Under the pieces are notes generated by a model. The model did no database searches, had not been told where the DNA came from, and saw nothing but the letters and a program-made list of their open reading frames with translations. Below, in pieces: positions 33,313 to 41,244 of a stretch of 42,425 bases of DNA. A program made the translations under genes and the position numbers. Numbering within the stretch: position 1 is the first letter of the stretch; each line of letters opens with the position of its first letter. Location of the stretch: positions 1 through 42,425 of the forward strand of contig JAAVAE010000019.1 in the NCBI GenBank assembly GCA_014804245.1. Direction: 5' to 3'. The DNA is from Lachnospiraceae bacterium. Its GTDB lineage: Bacteria; Bacillota; Clostridia; Lachnospirales; Lachnospiraceae.

Positions 33313-34797
33313 ATGAACAATTTACCCAAAGTGAAAATCGGAATCGTTGCTGTAAGCCGTGATTGTTTCCCGGAGGAGCTGTCTGTTAACAGACGAAAAG
33401 CCCTTGTAGCAGCTTACAAGGCAAAGTATGATGAGGCTGACATTTATGAATGCCCTGTATGTATCGTAGAAAGCGAGATACATATGGTTCAGGCGCTGGA
33501 GGATATCAAAAAGGAAGGCTGTAATGCATTGTGCGTATACCTTGGCAATTTTGGACCGGAGATTTCCGAGACATTGCTGGCAAAGCATTTTGATGGTCCT
33601 GCTATGTTTGTAGCCGCATCCGAAGAAAGCCAGAATGATCTAATTGGCGGGCGTGGGGATGCTTATTGCGGTATGCTCAATGCAAGTTATAACTTAAAAC
33701 TCCGCAACATTAAGGCATACATTCCGGAATATCCTGTAGGAACGGCAGAGGAATGTGCTGACATGATCAACGAGTTTGTTCCTATTGCAAGAGCAATCGT
33801 AGGATTAAAGAGTCTTAAGATTATCAGCTTTGGTCCCAGACCATTAAACTTCCTTGCATGTAATGCGCCGATTAAGCAGCTGTACAATCTGGGAGTAGAG
33901 ATTGAAGAAAACTCTGAGCTGGATCTGTTTGAAGCATACAACAAACATGAAGGCGACGAGAGAATTCCTGCCAAAATCAAAGAGATGGAGGAAGAATTGG
34001 GTGAGGGCAACCAGAAGCCTGAAATTTTGGCAAAGCTGGCTCAGTATGAGCTGACCTTGCTCGACTGGGTAGAGGCGCATAAGGGCTATCGGGAATATGT
34101 TGCGATTGCCGGCAAGTGCTGGCCTGCATTCCAGACACAGTTTGGGTTTGTGCCCTGCTATGTGAACAGCCGTCTTACAGGCATGGGAATTCCTGTATCC
34201 TGTGAAGTAGACATCTATGGATGCTTAAGTGAGTTCATCGGTGCGGCAGTGAGCAATGACATTGTTACATTACTGGATATCAACAATACAGTGCCTGACG
34301 ATATGTATGAGGAGTCCATTAAGGACAAATTTGATTACACACATAAGGATACCTTTATGGGATTCCATTGCGGAAATACCTGCTCAAAGAAGCTGGCGTT
34401 CTGCAGCATGAAGAATCAGATGATTATGGCAAGGTCTCTTCCAGAGGAAGTTACAAACGGTACGCTGGAAGGCGATATCATGCCGGGCGAAATTACCTTC
34501 TATCGTCTCCAGTCCACAGCAGACTGTAAGCTCCGCGGTTATATCGCGCAGGGCGAGGTTCTTCCTGTGGCAACCAGATCTTTTGGAGGCATTGGCGTAT
34601 TCGCTATCCCTGAAATGGGAAGATTTTACCGTCATGTGCTGATCGAAGGCAATTATCCTCACCATGGGGCAGTGGCTTTTGGTCATTATGGAAAGGCATT
34701 GTTCGAGGTCTTCAAGTATATAGGGGTTGAGCTGGATGAGATTGGTTTCAATCAGCCGAAGGGAATGCTGTACAAGTCGGAGAATCCTTTTGCTTAA
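33313..34797 (+). CDS. L-fucose/L-arabinose isomerase family protein
   Basis: A 494-residue ketol isomerase of the FucI/AraA structural family. Recognisable parts are FGPEISETLLAKHFDGPAMFVAA, LISFGPRPLNFLACNAPIKQLYNLGVEIEE and the C-terminal metal-site region (DTFMGFHCGNTC, PMPGEITFYR-like GDIMPGEITFYRL, HHGAVAFGH). It likely interconverts an aldose such as L-fucose or D-arabinose with its ketose for the kinase upstream. It is shorter than enterobacterial FucI (about 590). AGGAGG site upstream; strong terminator downstream. Confidence 0.85.
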   Translation: MNNLPKVKIGIVAVSRDCFPEELSVNRRKALVAAYKAKYDEADIYECPVCIVESEIHMVQALEDIKKEGCNALCVYLGNFGPEISETLLAKHFDGPAMFVAASEESQNDLIGGRGDAYCGMLNASYNLKLRNIKAYIPEYPVGTAEECADMINEFVPIARAIVGLKSLKIISFGPRPLNFLACNAPIKQLYNLGVEIEENSELDLFEAYNKHEGDERIPAKIKEMEEELGEGNQKPEILAKLAQYELTLLDWVEAHKGYREYVAIAGKCWPAFQTQFGFVPCYVNSRLTGMGIPVSCEVDIYGCLSEFIGAAVSNDIVTLLDINNTVPDDMYEESIKDKFDYTHKDTFMGFHCGNTCSKKLAFCSMKNQMIMARSLPEEVTNGTLEGDIMPGEITFYRLQSTADCKLRGYIAQGEVLPVATRSFGGIGVFAIPEMGRFYRHVLIEGNYPHHGAVAFGHYGKALFEVFKYIGVELDEIGFNQPKGMLYKSENPFA

Positions 34798-34849
34798 AAA
34801 TTTTTAAAAAAAGCAGTTCTTTTTTGTGACTATTGATGATAGCTTTTTA

Positions 34850-34909
34850 AAGCCTGTGTGATTATACTCTATTGTAATTAATCGCACAGGCTTTTGCTTT
34901 ATGGAATTC
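34850..34909 (+). terminator. Intrinsic terminator after the isomerase gene
   Basis: AAGCCTGTGTGATTA pairs with TAATCGCACAGGCTT through one G-U, around a loop of about 24 nt, followed by TTGCTTT. Ends the LacI-controlled operon. Confidence 0.85.
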
Positions 34910-34977
34910 GGGTGTCAAAGGGAACTGTGGTAAATGCTGCCGAGGCTTTGACTTAGTTTAGGAGGATGGAAACGGTT

Positions 34978-36324
34978 ATGAAATCGACAAAGGATATGAC
35001 GGTAGGTTCTCCCATGAAATTGATTCTGGGATTTTCGCTTCCGCTTTTATTTGGTTTTTTATTTCAGCAGTTTTATAGCGTAGTGGATACAATTATCGTG
35101 GGACGTATTTTGGGCATAAATGCACTGGCGGGTGTGGGTGCGACGGGATCCGTCAATTTTATGGTAATCGGATTTTGCATGGGCGTCTGCAGCGGGTTTG
35201 CCATACCTGTGGCGCATAAATTCGGTGCAAAAGATTATTCGGGGATGCGGCAGTTTGTTGCGAACTGTGCGTGGCTTGCCATTGGCTTTTCGGTGGTCAT
35301 GACGGTAATCGTGGTAGCTTTGTGCAGAAATATTCTGACATGGATGAAGACGCCGGAAGATATTTTTGAAGATGCTTATATTTACATATTAATCATTTTT
35401 ATAGGAATCCCTGCCACTTACCTTTATAACATGTTGTCGGGCATCATTCGCTCTATGGGAGACAGCAGGACGCCGCTGTTTTTTCTGATCTTATCTTCCT
35501 TTTTAAACATAGGTCTTGACTTATTGTGTATTATTAATTTTCAGATGGGAGTTGCCGGTGCAGCGGTGGCAACGGTGGTATCCCAGCTGATTTCCGGGAT
35601 TTTATGCCTTTTATATATGATGAAGAAGTTTGAGATTCTGCATATTACAAAAGAAGAGTGGAAGATGAATCCGTCCCATATGAAGGTACTATGCGGGATG
35701 GGCATTCCTATGGGATTGCAGTATTCTATCACGGCAATCGGTTCCGTGATCCTGCAGACCGCAGTGAATACTCTGGGTTCTCTGGCAGTGGCATCCGTCA
35801 CGGCTGGCAGTAAGGTGAGTATGTTCTTCTGCTGTGCATTTGATGCCATGGGTTCCACCATGGCGACCTATGGAGGACAAAACGTAGGCGCAAAGAAACT
35901 AGACCGCCTCGGACAGGGACTTAAGAGCTGCATTTTACTTGGCGTAATCTATTCTGTGATTGCATTTGCAGTGTTGTACTTCTTTGGTGAAAATCTGGCA
36001 GCTTTATTTGTAAATTCAGATGAAAAGCAGTTGCTGGCAAATGCAAGATTAATGCTGATTGTGGTCAGTGCCTTTTATATTCCGCTGGCACTGGTCAATA
36101 TCATCCGGTTCATGATACAGGGAATGGGATTCAGTACGTTTGCAATTTTAGCAGGGGTATTGGAAATGATAGCAAGAACACTGGCAGGGCTGGTGCTGGT
36201 TCCAAAGTTCGGATTCATAGGAGCCTGCTTTGCAAGCCCCCTGGCGTGGTTGTTCGCAGATGCTTTCCTAATTCCCGCATACATTCATGTACACAGGAAG
36301 CTGCAGAAAATGATGAAAGGGTAG
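34978..36324 (+). CDS. MATE-family efflux transporter
   Basis: A cation- or drug-exporting membrane protein with about twelve spans, 448 residues. The typical MATE N-terminus is KDMTVGSPMKLILGFSLPLL, then FQQFYSVVDTIIVGRILG and, mid-protein, GIPMGLQYSITAIGSVILQ. AGGAGG touches the ATG at 34966, which is therefore too close; ATG 34978, 12 nt after it, is a better start. Substrate unknown. Its stop codon lies inside the left arm of a giant palindromic element. Confidence 0.9.
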   Translation: MKSTKDMTVGSPMKLILGFSLPLLFGFLFQQFYSVVDTIIVGRILGINALAGVGATGSVNFMVIGFCMGVCSGFAIPVAHKFGAKDYSGMRQFVANCAWLAIGFSVVMTVIVVALCRNILTWMKTPEDIFEDAYIYILIIFIGIPATYLYNMLSGIIRSMGDSRTPLFFLILSSFLNIGLDLLCIINFQMGVAGAAVATVVSQLISGILCLLYMMKKFEILHITKEEWKMNPSHMKVLCGMGIPMGLQYSITAIGSVILQTAVNTLGSLAVASVTAGSKVSMFFCCAFDAMGSTMATYGGQNVGAKKLDRLGQGLKSCILLGVIYSVIAFAVLYFFGENLAALFVNSDEKQLLANARLMLIVVSAFYIPLALVNIIRFMIQGMGFSTFAILAGVLEMIARTLAGLVLVPKFGFIGACFASPLAWLFADAFLIPAYIHVHRKLQKMMKG

Positions 36325-36671
36325 AAATGCCCTTAAGCCAAGAGCCGCCACCGCCCTGGAAGGGCTTCACACTTTGGGGCAGAGAATCAGATAAAAAGTC
36401 TGCGCCGGACCTATGTACAGTGGTAAGAAGAACTAAGTGTCCCTTATATAGATGCATCCATGAGGACGCAAACGGCGTATTGGTCCATCCATGGACCAAG
36501 TTACGCCTTCGGTGGACGTCCTGTCCACCGATTGCTGGATATTGAAAGGGACGCTAAGTTCTTCTAACCACTTCCCATAAGGCCCGGTGCAGACTTTTTA
36601 TCTGATCCTCTGCCCCAAAGTGTGAAGCCCTTCCAGGGCGGTGGCGGTTCTTGACTTAAGGGCATTTCTAC
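36321..36671 (+). repeat. Giant palindromic element, copy 1 (351 bp)
   Basis: The left end GTAGAAATGCCCTTAAG is exactly complementary to the right end CTTAAGGGCATTTCTAC, and the arms stay nearly perfectly paired for about 90 bp inward. Inside lies a core of about 170 bp (36411-36581) with a further paired region, then two apical hairpins: TTGGTCCAT-CC-ATGGACCAA inside a GGCGTA/TACGCC stem, and GGTGGAC-GTCCT-GTCCACC. It begins at the MATE stop codon (sense strand). A 99-codon frame running through it is an accident of the repeat. It could be a mobile palindromic repeat, a structured RNA or both. Confidence 0.9.
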
Positions 36672-36739
36672 AGCCAAACCTATTCATACATTTTGAGCAA
36701 CTGCTTTTCGCTTATTGGATATTGGAGATTATTAGACTG

Positions 36740-36904
36740 TTATCTGCCTTTCTTCTCTTTATTGCGTCTTATCAATCCAACGATTAGTTCAACAATTCCT
36801 CCACATAGCCATATAATACCCACTACAGTATTTTTTGTAAAGAATCATAATGGTGATACAAGAATCCACATAATTGCCAAAATTAAATTTCCTGTACTGC
36901 TCAT
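36740..36904 (-). pseudogene. Small membrane protein gene with an in-frame UGA
   Basis: On the minus strand AGAGGAG lies 6 nt before an ATG that opens MSSTGNLILAIMWILVSPL, then a TGA, then FFTKNTVVGIIWLCGGIVEL and a basic tail ending RRNKEKKGR. Read through, it is a plausible 54-residue protein with two membrane spans and a positive cytosolic tail. The stop sits where a tryptophan (TGG) would fit well. Most likely a recent nonsense mutation; the opposite-strand frame here has no ribosome-binding site. Confidence 0.6.
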
Positions 36905-36959
36905 AGTTACTCCTCTGGTGTTCAAGAAATATCCCTTGCTTCGCTCGGTCAATCCCGAT

Positions 36960-37397
36960 TTAACGAACCTTTTCCTTTTTTTGAATTGTAAATCCAGTTT
37001 CTAAATATAACTTTACCGCATTTTGATTCCATTCAGCTACATGTAAAATAATTTCTTCATAGCCCTGTTCTTTTATATGATTCATTCCCCATAATAACAA
37101 TTTTTGTCCTATCCCTTGTCTTTGAAACGATTTCTCAACAATTAAATCATCTATCTCATTTCCATAGCAAGAAACAGCACCTGCTATTACTCCATTTTGC
37201 AAATAAAGAAAAATATCATTTATTTTATCTTTGATTTGAGAATAGCAATAATAAAAATTTATGGGTTCGACTTCCAGTTCCTTTCTCATTTTATAAAAAC
37301 ATTCATTGTATGTTTTCATATATTCATCCCAGTATTTTTCTTGAAAAGGAACACAAATTATACCATTCTGATACTTCAATGTTTTATCGAATACCAT
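36960..37397 (-). CDS. GNAT family N-acetyltransferase
   Basis: A 145-residue acetyltransferase. The acetyl-CoA loop is in VEKSFQRQGIGQKLLLWGMNH, and HVAEWNQNAVKLYLETGF is the usual C-terminal motif. It is distinctly AT-rich compared with the flanking operons, with more Lys, Asn and Ile codons ending in A/T, which suggests recent transfer of this cassette. Its start overlaps the end of the Nudix gene by 22 nt, so the two are co-translated. Acceptor unknown. Confidence 0.85.
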   Translation of the reverse strand: MVFDKTLKYQNGIICVPFQEKYWDEYMKTYNECFYKMRKELEVEPINFYYCYSQIKDKINDIFLYLQNGVIAGAVSCYGNEIDDLIVEKSFQRQGIGQKLLLWGMNHIKEQGYEEIILHVAEWNQNAVKLYLETGFTIQKKEKVR

Positions 37398-37825
37398 TTC
37401 ATATTTTCAATGACATATTGAAATTCGCTTAAATTCTCATCAAGCATCACATCAATCAAATCATAAAAATCATTAACCAAGTTAACTTTATCAAGTTCTT
37501 CTGTCTTAATCCACTGCATTTTTCCTTCGTCAGAAGAACAAAGTTCTCCTTCATACTGAGTTGCCTCAAAAAGAAAAACAATATATCGTCCTTCATCAAT
37601 CGGAAACTGTTTTACACCACACAATTTTGGATTTGTAATCGTCAACCCTGTTTCTTCTTTCATTTCTCGGACAATGGCATCAACTATGGACTCACCTGGT
37701 TCCACATGTCCACCAGGTAGGGTAAATCCTTTCCAGTCTTTCTTTACTCTGTCTTGTAACAAATATTGTCCATTTTGATGCAATAAACATAACGCTGTAA
37801 GTTCCACCTTTTCCAAGCGTTCCAT
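37376..37825 (-). CDS. Nudix hydrolase
   Basis: A 149-residue hydrolase of nucleoside-diphosphate-linked compounds. The Nudix box is complete: GGHVEPGESIVDAIVREMKEETGLT (GX5EX7REUXEEXGU, quoted in pattern). Its N-terminal LTALCLLHQNGQYLLQDR suggests a MutT-like domestic cleanup enzyme. ATG 37825 is chosen because GGAGG lies 8 nt upstream; a GTG at 37834 is too close to that site. AT-rich like the GNAT gene it is coupled to. Confidence 0.88.
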   Translation of the reverse strand: MERLEKVELTALCLLHQNGQYLLQDRVKKDWKGFTLPGGHVEPGESIVDAIVREMKEETGLTITNPKLCGVKQFPIDEGRYIVFLFEATQYEGELCSSDEGKMQWIKTEELDKVNLVNDFYDLIDVMLDENLSEFQYVIENMKWYSIKH

Positions 37826-38022
37826 TATATACACCTCCGCAAAATTCCGGTTTGTTGTTCTAATTATATTTTATACCATACTATATTTATCTACATATTT
37901 CAATGCATTGAACAGGGTAGGTATGAATTTAAATTCACTATAAATGTATATTTAAAAATATTTTTTAATGGGTACACAATTCCGAAAAGGGAGTAGTTTA
38001 ATAATAATAGCGATAACGTTCG

Positions 38023-38310
38023 GGCAGGGAGATGAAGCAGGGCGGGGAGGGAAGGGAGAGGACCGTGCAGGTATTTCAGAGCTTATGGGAAGCAGTTAGA
38101 AGGACTTAGTATCCCTTTAGATACCAGCAATCGGCGGACAGGATGTCCGACGAAGGCGTAATTTGGTCCATGGATGGACCAATACGCCGCTTGCGTCCTC
38201 ATTGATATACCCATATAAGGGATACTTAGCCCTTCTTACTGCTGTACATAGTTCTGAAATACCTGCACGGTCCTCTCCCTTCCCTCCCCGCCCTGCTTCA
38301 TCTCCCTGCC
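38023..38310 (-). repeat. Giant palindromic element, copy 2 (288 bp)
   Basis: The outer arms (about 57 bp, GGCAGGGAGATGAAGCAGGG onward) are perfectly self-complementary. The inner core (38082-38251) is the reverse complement of the copy 1 core with about 85% identity by eye. The apical hairpin TTGGTCCAT-CC-ATGGACCAA is identical; the second hairpin has changed. Read on the minus strand it begins 16 nt after the GH2 stop codon. The arms share no sequence with copy 1. Confidence 0.9.
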
Positions 38311-38326
38311 TTCGATACCCCAACTT

Positions 38327-40180
38327 TCAAGCTAACTTATTAACCTTCCGATCATAGGTCAGTAATCCGTTCACCTCTTCTTCCACATCGGAAAGCTGTG
38401 TAAACACTGCACCGCTAAGTCCCTGTTCTTTGAGGGGGAGCAGGGAGTTTTCGATTAGTTCATGATAGGCGCGGCGGAAATCATCAAGGCTGTCATAGCG
38501 TTTGTAACCAAAAATCCGGTTTACACTGGAATGCTCCTTTATGTGGCAGGCGAATCCGCCGTATTCGGATAGGAAGAATGCCCGCGTATTCCATTCTTTT
38601 ACAGGTACGGAGAGAGGGCGGAAATAATTGTGCACACTGATAAAGTCACCGCAGTTCTGGTCGAACCAGCCGCTGGCGGAATCAATCAGCCGGGAAGGGT
38701 CTTTTTCTCTTATCAGGTTTGTAATACGGACAGTGTCGAACTGTCCCCATCCTTCGTTGAAGGGAACCCAGATGGCGATGGAAGGAAAGAACTTCAGGTG
38801 TTCAATTGTTTCCACGCATTCCTTTTCCCACTGTACTCTGGCAGCCTCATCTTTCCGTGACAGCATGGCATAATGGGAGTCTTTCAGGCGGGAGGAAAGT
38901 TTGGGAAACAGGGTGGGCAGGTAGCTGATGACAGGCATGTGGTAACAGCTTCCGCCATTGACCATATCCTGACAGACAATCATGCCCAGCCGGTCGCAGT
39001 GATAGTACCATCTGGCGCGTTCCACCTTAATGTGCTTGCGGAGCATATTGAATCCCATGGATTTCATGACGGTGATGTCATAAATAAGGGCTTCGTCGGA
39101 AGGGGCAGTGTAGAGTCCGTCCGGCCAGTAACCCTGATCCAGTACTCCCATTAGGAAATAAGGTTTGTGATTTAGGCAGAATACAGGAATATTTTTTGCG
39201 CCGTCACTCGGTTTTTCTATGGTGAAAATACGCATGGCAAAATAGCTTTGTATGACGTCTTTTCCAAAGGCTAGGTTTACGTTATATAAAAAAGGATCTT
39301 CAGGACTCCAGCCGTGAAACGCATCTTCCGGCAGGGTAAAGGAAAGGGAAGCGGAAAGCGTCCGCATTTCATTTCCTTCTGACACTGGGGTATGTAGGGA
39401 AGTATGAGGGGCGGTTAATGCCAGTGACTGGCTGACAATTTCTGTTTTGTTTTCAAAGACAGACAGGGACAGCGTTGGAAGTTCTGCTCCAGTAACGGCA
39501 GTAATATGAGCAGTGACTCTGCGGGCGTCATAGTCTGTTTCAAACCAGATACTTTCCAGATGAGAGGAGGGAACTTGCTCCAACCATACACTTTGCCAGA
39601 TGCCGCTTTGGGCGGTGTAAAAAATGCCGCCGCGGTGAAGGGACTGTTTTCCTCGTGCCTGGCTTTCAAGATCCGTGGTGTCCTGTACCATTACTGTCAG
39701 TTCGTTCTTATCGGCTTTCAAGAAATCGGTGATATCAATCTGAAAGGGCAGGTAGCCGCCTTTGTGGGAGGCAATATGTCTGCCGTTCAGATAGACCTCT
39801 GCCCTGTAATCTACAGCGTCAAAGTGCAGAATAAAACGTGTATCGCGGGAAGACGACTGGCCTATGGAAGGAAGAAAGGTACGGTACCAGAGAAATTCGG
39901 ATGGCTGCAGCTGTCGGTTTACTTCTGATAAAGTACATTCGGGAGAAAAGGGGACTAGGATTTTTCCATCATATTTTGAGGGAAAATCAGTGGTATCGGT
40001 TATGGCATAGTCCCAGTGGCCGTTCAGGGAGAGAAAGGAATCCCGCCGCATCTGGGGACGGGGATATTCTGGTAATACGTTGTCCGGGGACAGAGTTTCT
40101 CCGAAAGTGGTGGTAAGGGGCAGGAGTTTGTCCGTCTCGTGGGGCTTTATGATACTTTTAAACGCGTCTGAAAGATTCAT
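38327..40180 (-). CDS. Glycoside hydrolase family 2 (beta-galactosidase/glucuronidase-like)
   Basis: A 617-residue cytosolic glycosidase (no signal peptide). Order: GH2 sugar-binding domain (YPRPQMRRDSFLSLNGHWDYAI, later YLNGRHIASHKGGYLPF), an immunoglobulin-like domain, then the TIM barrel. The acid/base is in WVPFNEGWGQ (Glu476) and the nucleophile in FLSEYGGFA (Glu539). It would hydrolyse beta-linked galactosides, glucuronides or related glycosides; the specific substrate cannot be read from motifs. ATG 40180 has GGAGGAG 4 nt upstream, better than the longer frame. Its leader contains a long hairpin, and a palindromic element follows its stop. Confidence 0.9.
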   Translation of the reverse strand: MNLSDAFKSIIKPHETDKLLPLTTTFGETLSPDNVLPEYPRPQMRRDSFLSLNGHWDYAITDTTDFPSKYDGKILVPFSPECTLSEVNRQLQPSEFLWYRTFLPSIGQSSSRDTRFILHFDAVDYRAEVYLNGRHIASHKGGYLPFQIDITDFLKADKNELTVMVQDTTDLESQARGKQSLHRGGIFYTAQSGIWQSVWLEQVPSSHLESIWFETDYDARRVTAHITAVTGAELPTLSLSVFENKTEIVSQSLALTAPHTSLHTPVSEGNEMRTLSASLSFTLPEDAFHGWSPEDPFLYNVNLAFGKDVIQSYFAMRIFTIEKPSDGAKNIPVFCLNHKPYFLMGVLDQGYWPDGLYTAPSDEALIYDITVMKSMGFNMLRKHIKVERARWYYHCDRLGMIVCQDMVNGGSCYHMPVISYLPTLFPKLSSRLKDSHYAMLSRKDEAARVQWEKECVETIEHLKFFPSIAIWVPFNEGWGQFDTVRITNLIREKDPSRLIDSASGWFDQNCGDFISVHNYFRPLSVPVKEWNTRAFFLSEYGGFACHIKEHSSVNRIFGYKRYDSLDDFRRAYHELIENSLLPLKEQGLSGAVFTQLSDVEEEVNGLLTYDRKVNKLA

Positions 40181-40236
40181 AGTACTCCTCCATTCTGCCA
40201 ACAGCCCGCAAATTTGGGCGTCAGCACAAATTTGTC

Positions 40237-40271
40237 TGTGATAAAATCAGCTAGACAGCTGATTTTTCACA
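40237..40271 (-). promoter_or_regulatory. Long hairpin in the GH2 leader
   Basis: TGTGATAAAATCAGCT and AGCTGATTTTTCACA form a stem of about 15 bp with a 4-nt loop, about 57 nt upstream of the GH2 start. The nearby palindromes ACAAATTTGT and GCCCGCAAATTTGGGC add further dyad symmetry. It may be an operator, an antiterminator-like leader structure or an old terminator between the divergent genes. Confidence 0.5.
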
Positions 40272-40459
40272 GTATGCTCCTTTAGGTTTCAAATTTGAGT
40301 GTTTGAATGATAATTTTATTTTAACATAAATTTTTGCAGGAAAATAGACAATTATATGTTATGATGGGTAAGTGAAAGCTACAGGCAGCTTGTATCGACA
40401 TAATTTGAAAAATATTGAACGATGGAAAAAGCTCATGTGGGAAAGGCATGTGAATAAAT

Positions 40460-41218
40460 ATGGATGCAGAAGAATTATTGAAAAAGCGTTTCCGGGAGCT
40501 TGCCCGTAAGTGTTATCAACAGAATCAATATACGTTTACAGGTTTCCTAAGTCTGGCAGATTTATCATGTTTTTATGAGACAGAGAGGGAGATTTCCTAT
40601 GTTCCCTATACGATATGGGGCGGCAGTGATCTTTGTGAGCGGGTGATGATTCGTTTTGGAAGCGGGGAAGAACTGGGATATGAGGAGGCGTTTCCGATTG
40701 TATGTATTGAGGTGAAGCCGTTAGCGGCAAAGTTTGCCGACGCACTGACGCACAGAGATTTTCTCGGCGCACTTATGAATCTTGGAATTGAGAGAAATAC
40801 TTTGGGAGATATTCTGATTGCAGATAATATAGGATATCTTTTCTGTATAGAAAGTATGGCTGATTTCATTATTGAGAATCTGGCAAAGGTGAAGCACACT
40901 TCTGTGATTTGCGGCAGGGCGAAGGAAGTGCCGGCGCTTACCAATAAGGACAAGAAGGAAATGAAGATTCAGATTTCATCGGAGCGGATTGACGGTGTAC
41001 TGGCAAAGGTGTACAAGCTCTCCCGAAGCGAGGCAATCGAGCTTTTCAGACAGAAAAGAGTATTCGTAAATGGAAGGCTTTGTGAGAATAACAGCCAGAT
41101 TTTAAAAAGCGGAGATACAGTAAGTGCACGGGGATGCGGGAAGTTTGAGTATTCCGGTCAAATGAGTATCAGTAAAAAGGGAAAAATGAATGCTTCCGTT
41201 TTATGTTACGGAAAATAA
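40460..41218 (+). CDS. ylmH: YlmH-like S4-domain RNA-binding protein
   Basis: A 252-residue cytosolic protein with a YlmH N-terminal domain and a C-terminal S4 domain (ERIDGVLAKVYKLSRSEAIELFRQKRVFVNGRL, given here in part as SRSEAIELFRQKRVFVNG). S4 domains grip structured RNA; YlmH proteins are linked to ribosome-associated quality control and, in many Firmicutes, lie near cell-division genes. Here it stands alone after an AT-rich gap, next to an unrelated permease. The start has only a weak ribosome-binding site (GGAAAGG). Confidence 0.85.
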   Translation: MDAEELLKKRFRELARKCYQQNQYTFTGFLSLADLSCFYETEREISYVPYTIWGGSDLCERVMIRFGSGEELGYEEAFPIVCIEVKPLAAKFADALTHRDFLGALMNLGIERNTLGDILIADNIGYLFCIESMADFIIENLAKVKHTSVICGRAKEVPALTNKDKKEMKIQISSERIDGVLAKVYKLSRSEAIELFRQKRVFVNGRLCENNSQILKSGDTVSARGCGKFEYSGQMSISKKGKMNASVLCYGK

Positions 41219-41244
41219 AATGATATTGGAGAGGGAGAAAAACA

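Noticed and set aside
36246..36545. A 99-codon plus-strand frame through the first palindrome, with a similar peptide (HPWTKLRLRxTSCPPIAG) in the second.
   Set aside because: The frames run through the palindrome stems and MATE 3' end, lack ribosome-binding sites, and the similarity follows from the shared DNA core.
36693..37004. A 103-codon plus-strand frame between palindrome and GNAT gene.
   Set aside because: No ribosome-binding site; it is antisense to the nonsense-interrupted membrane protein gene, which has a clear start.
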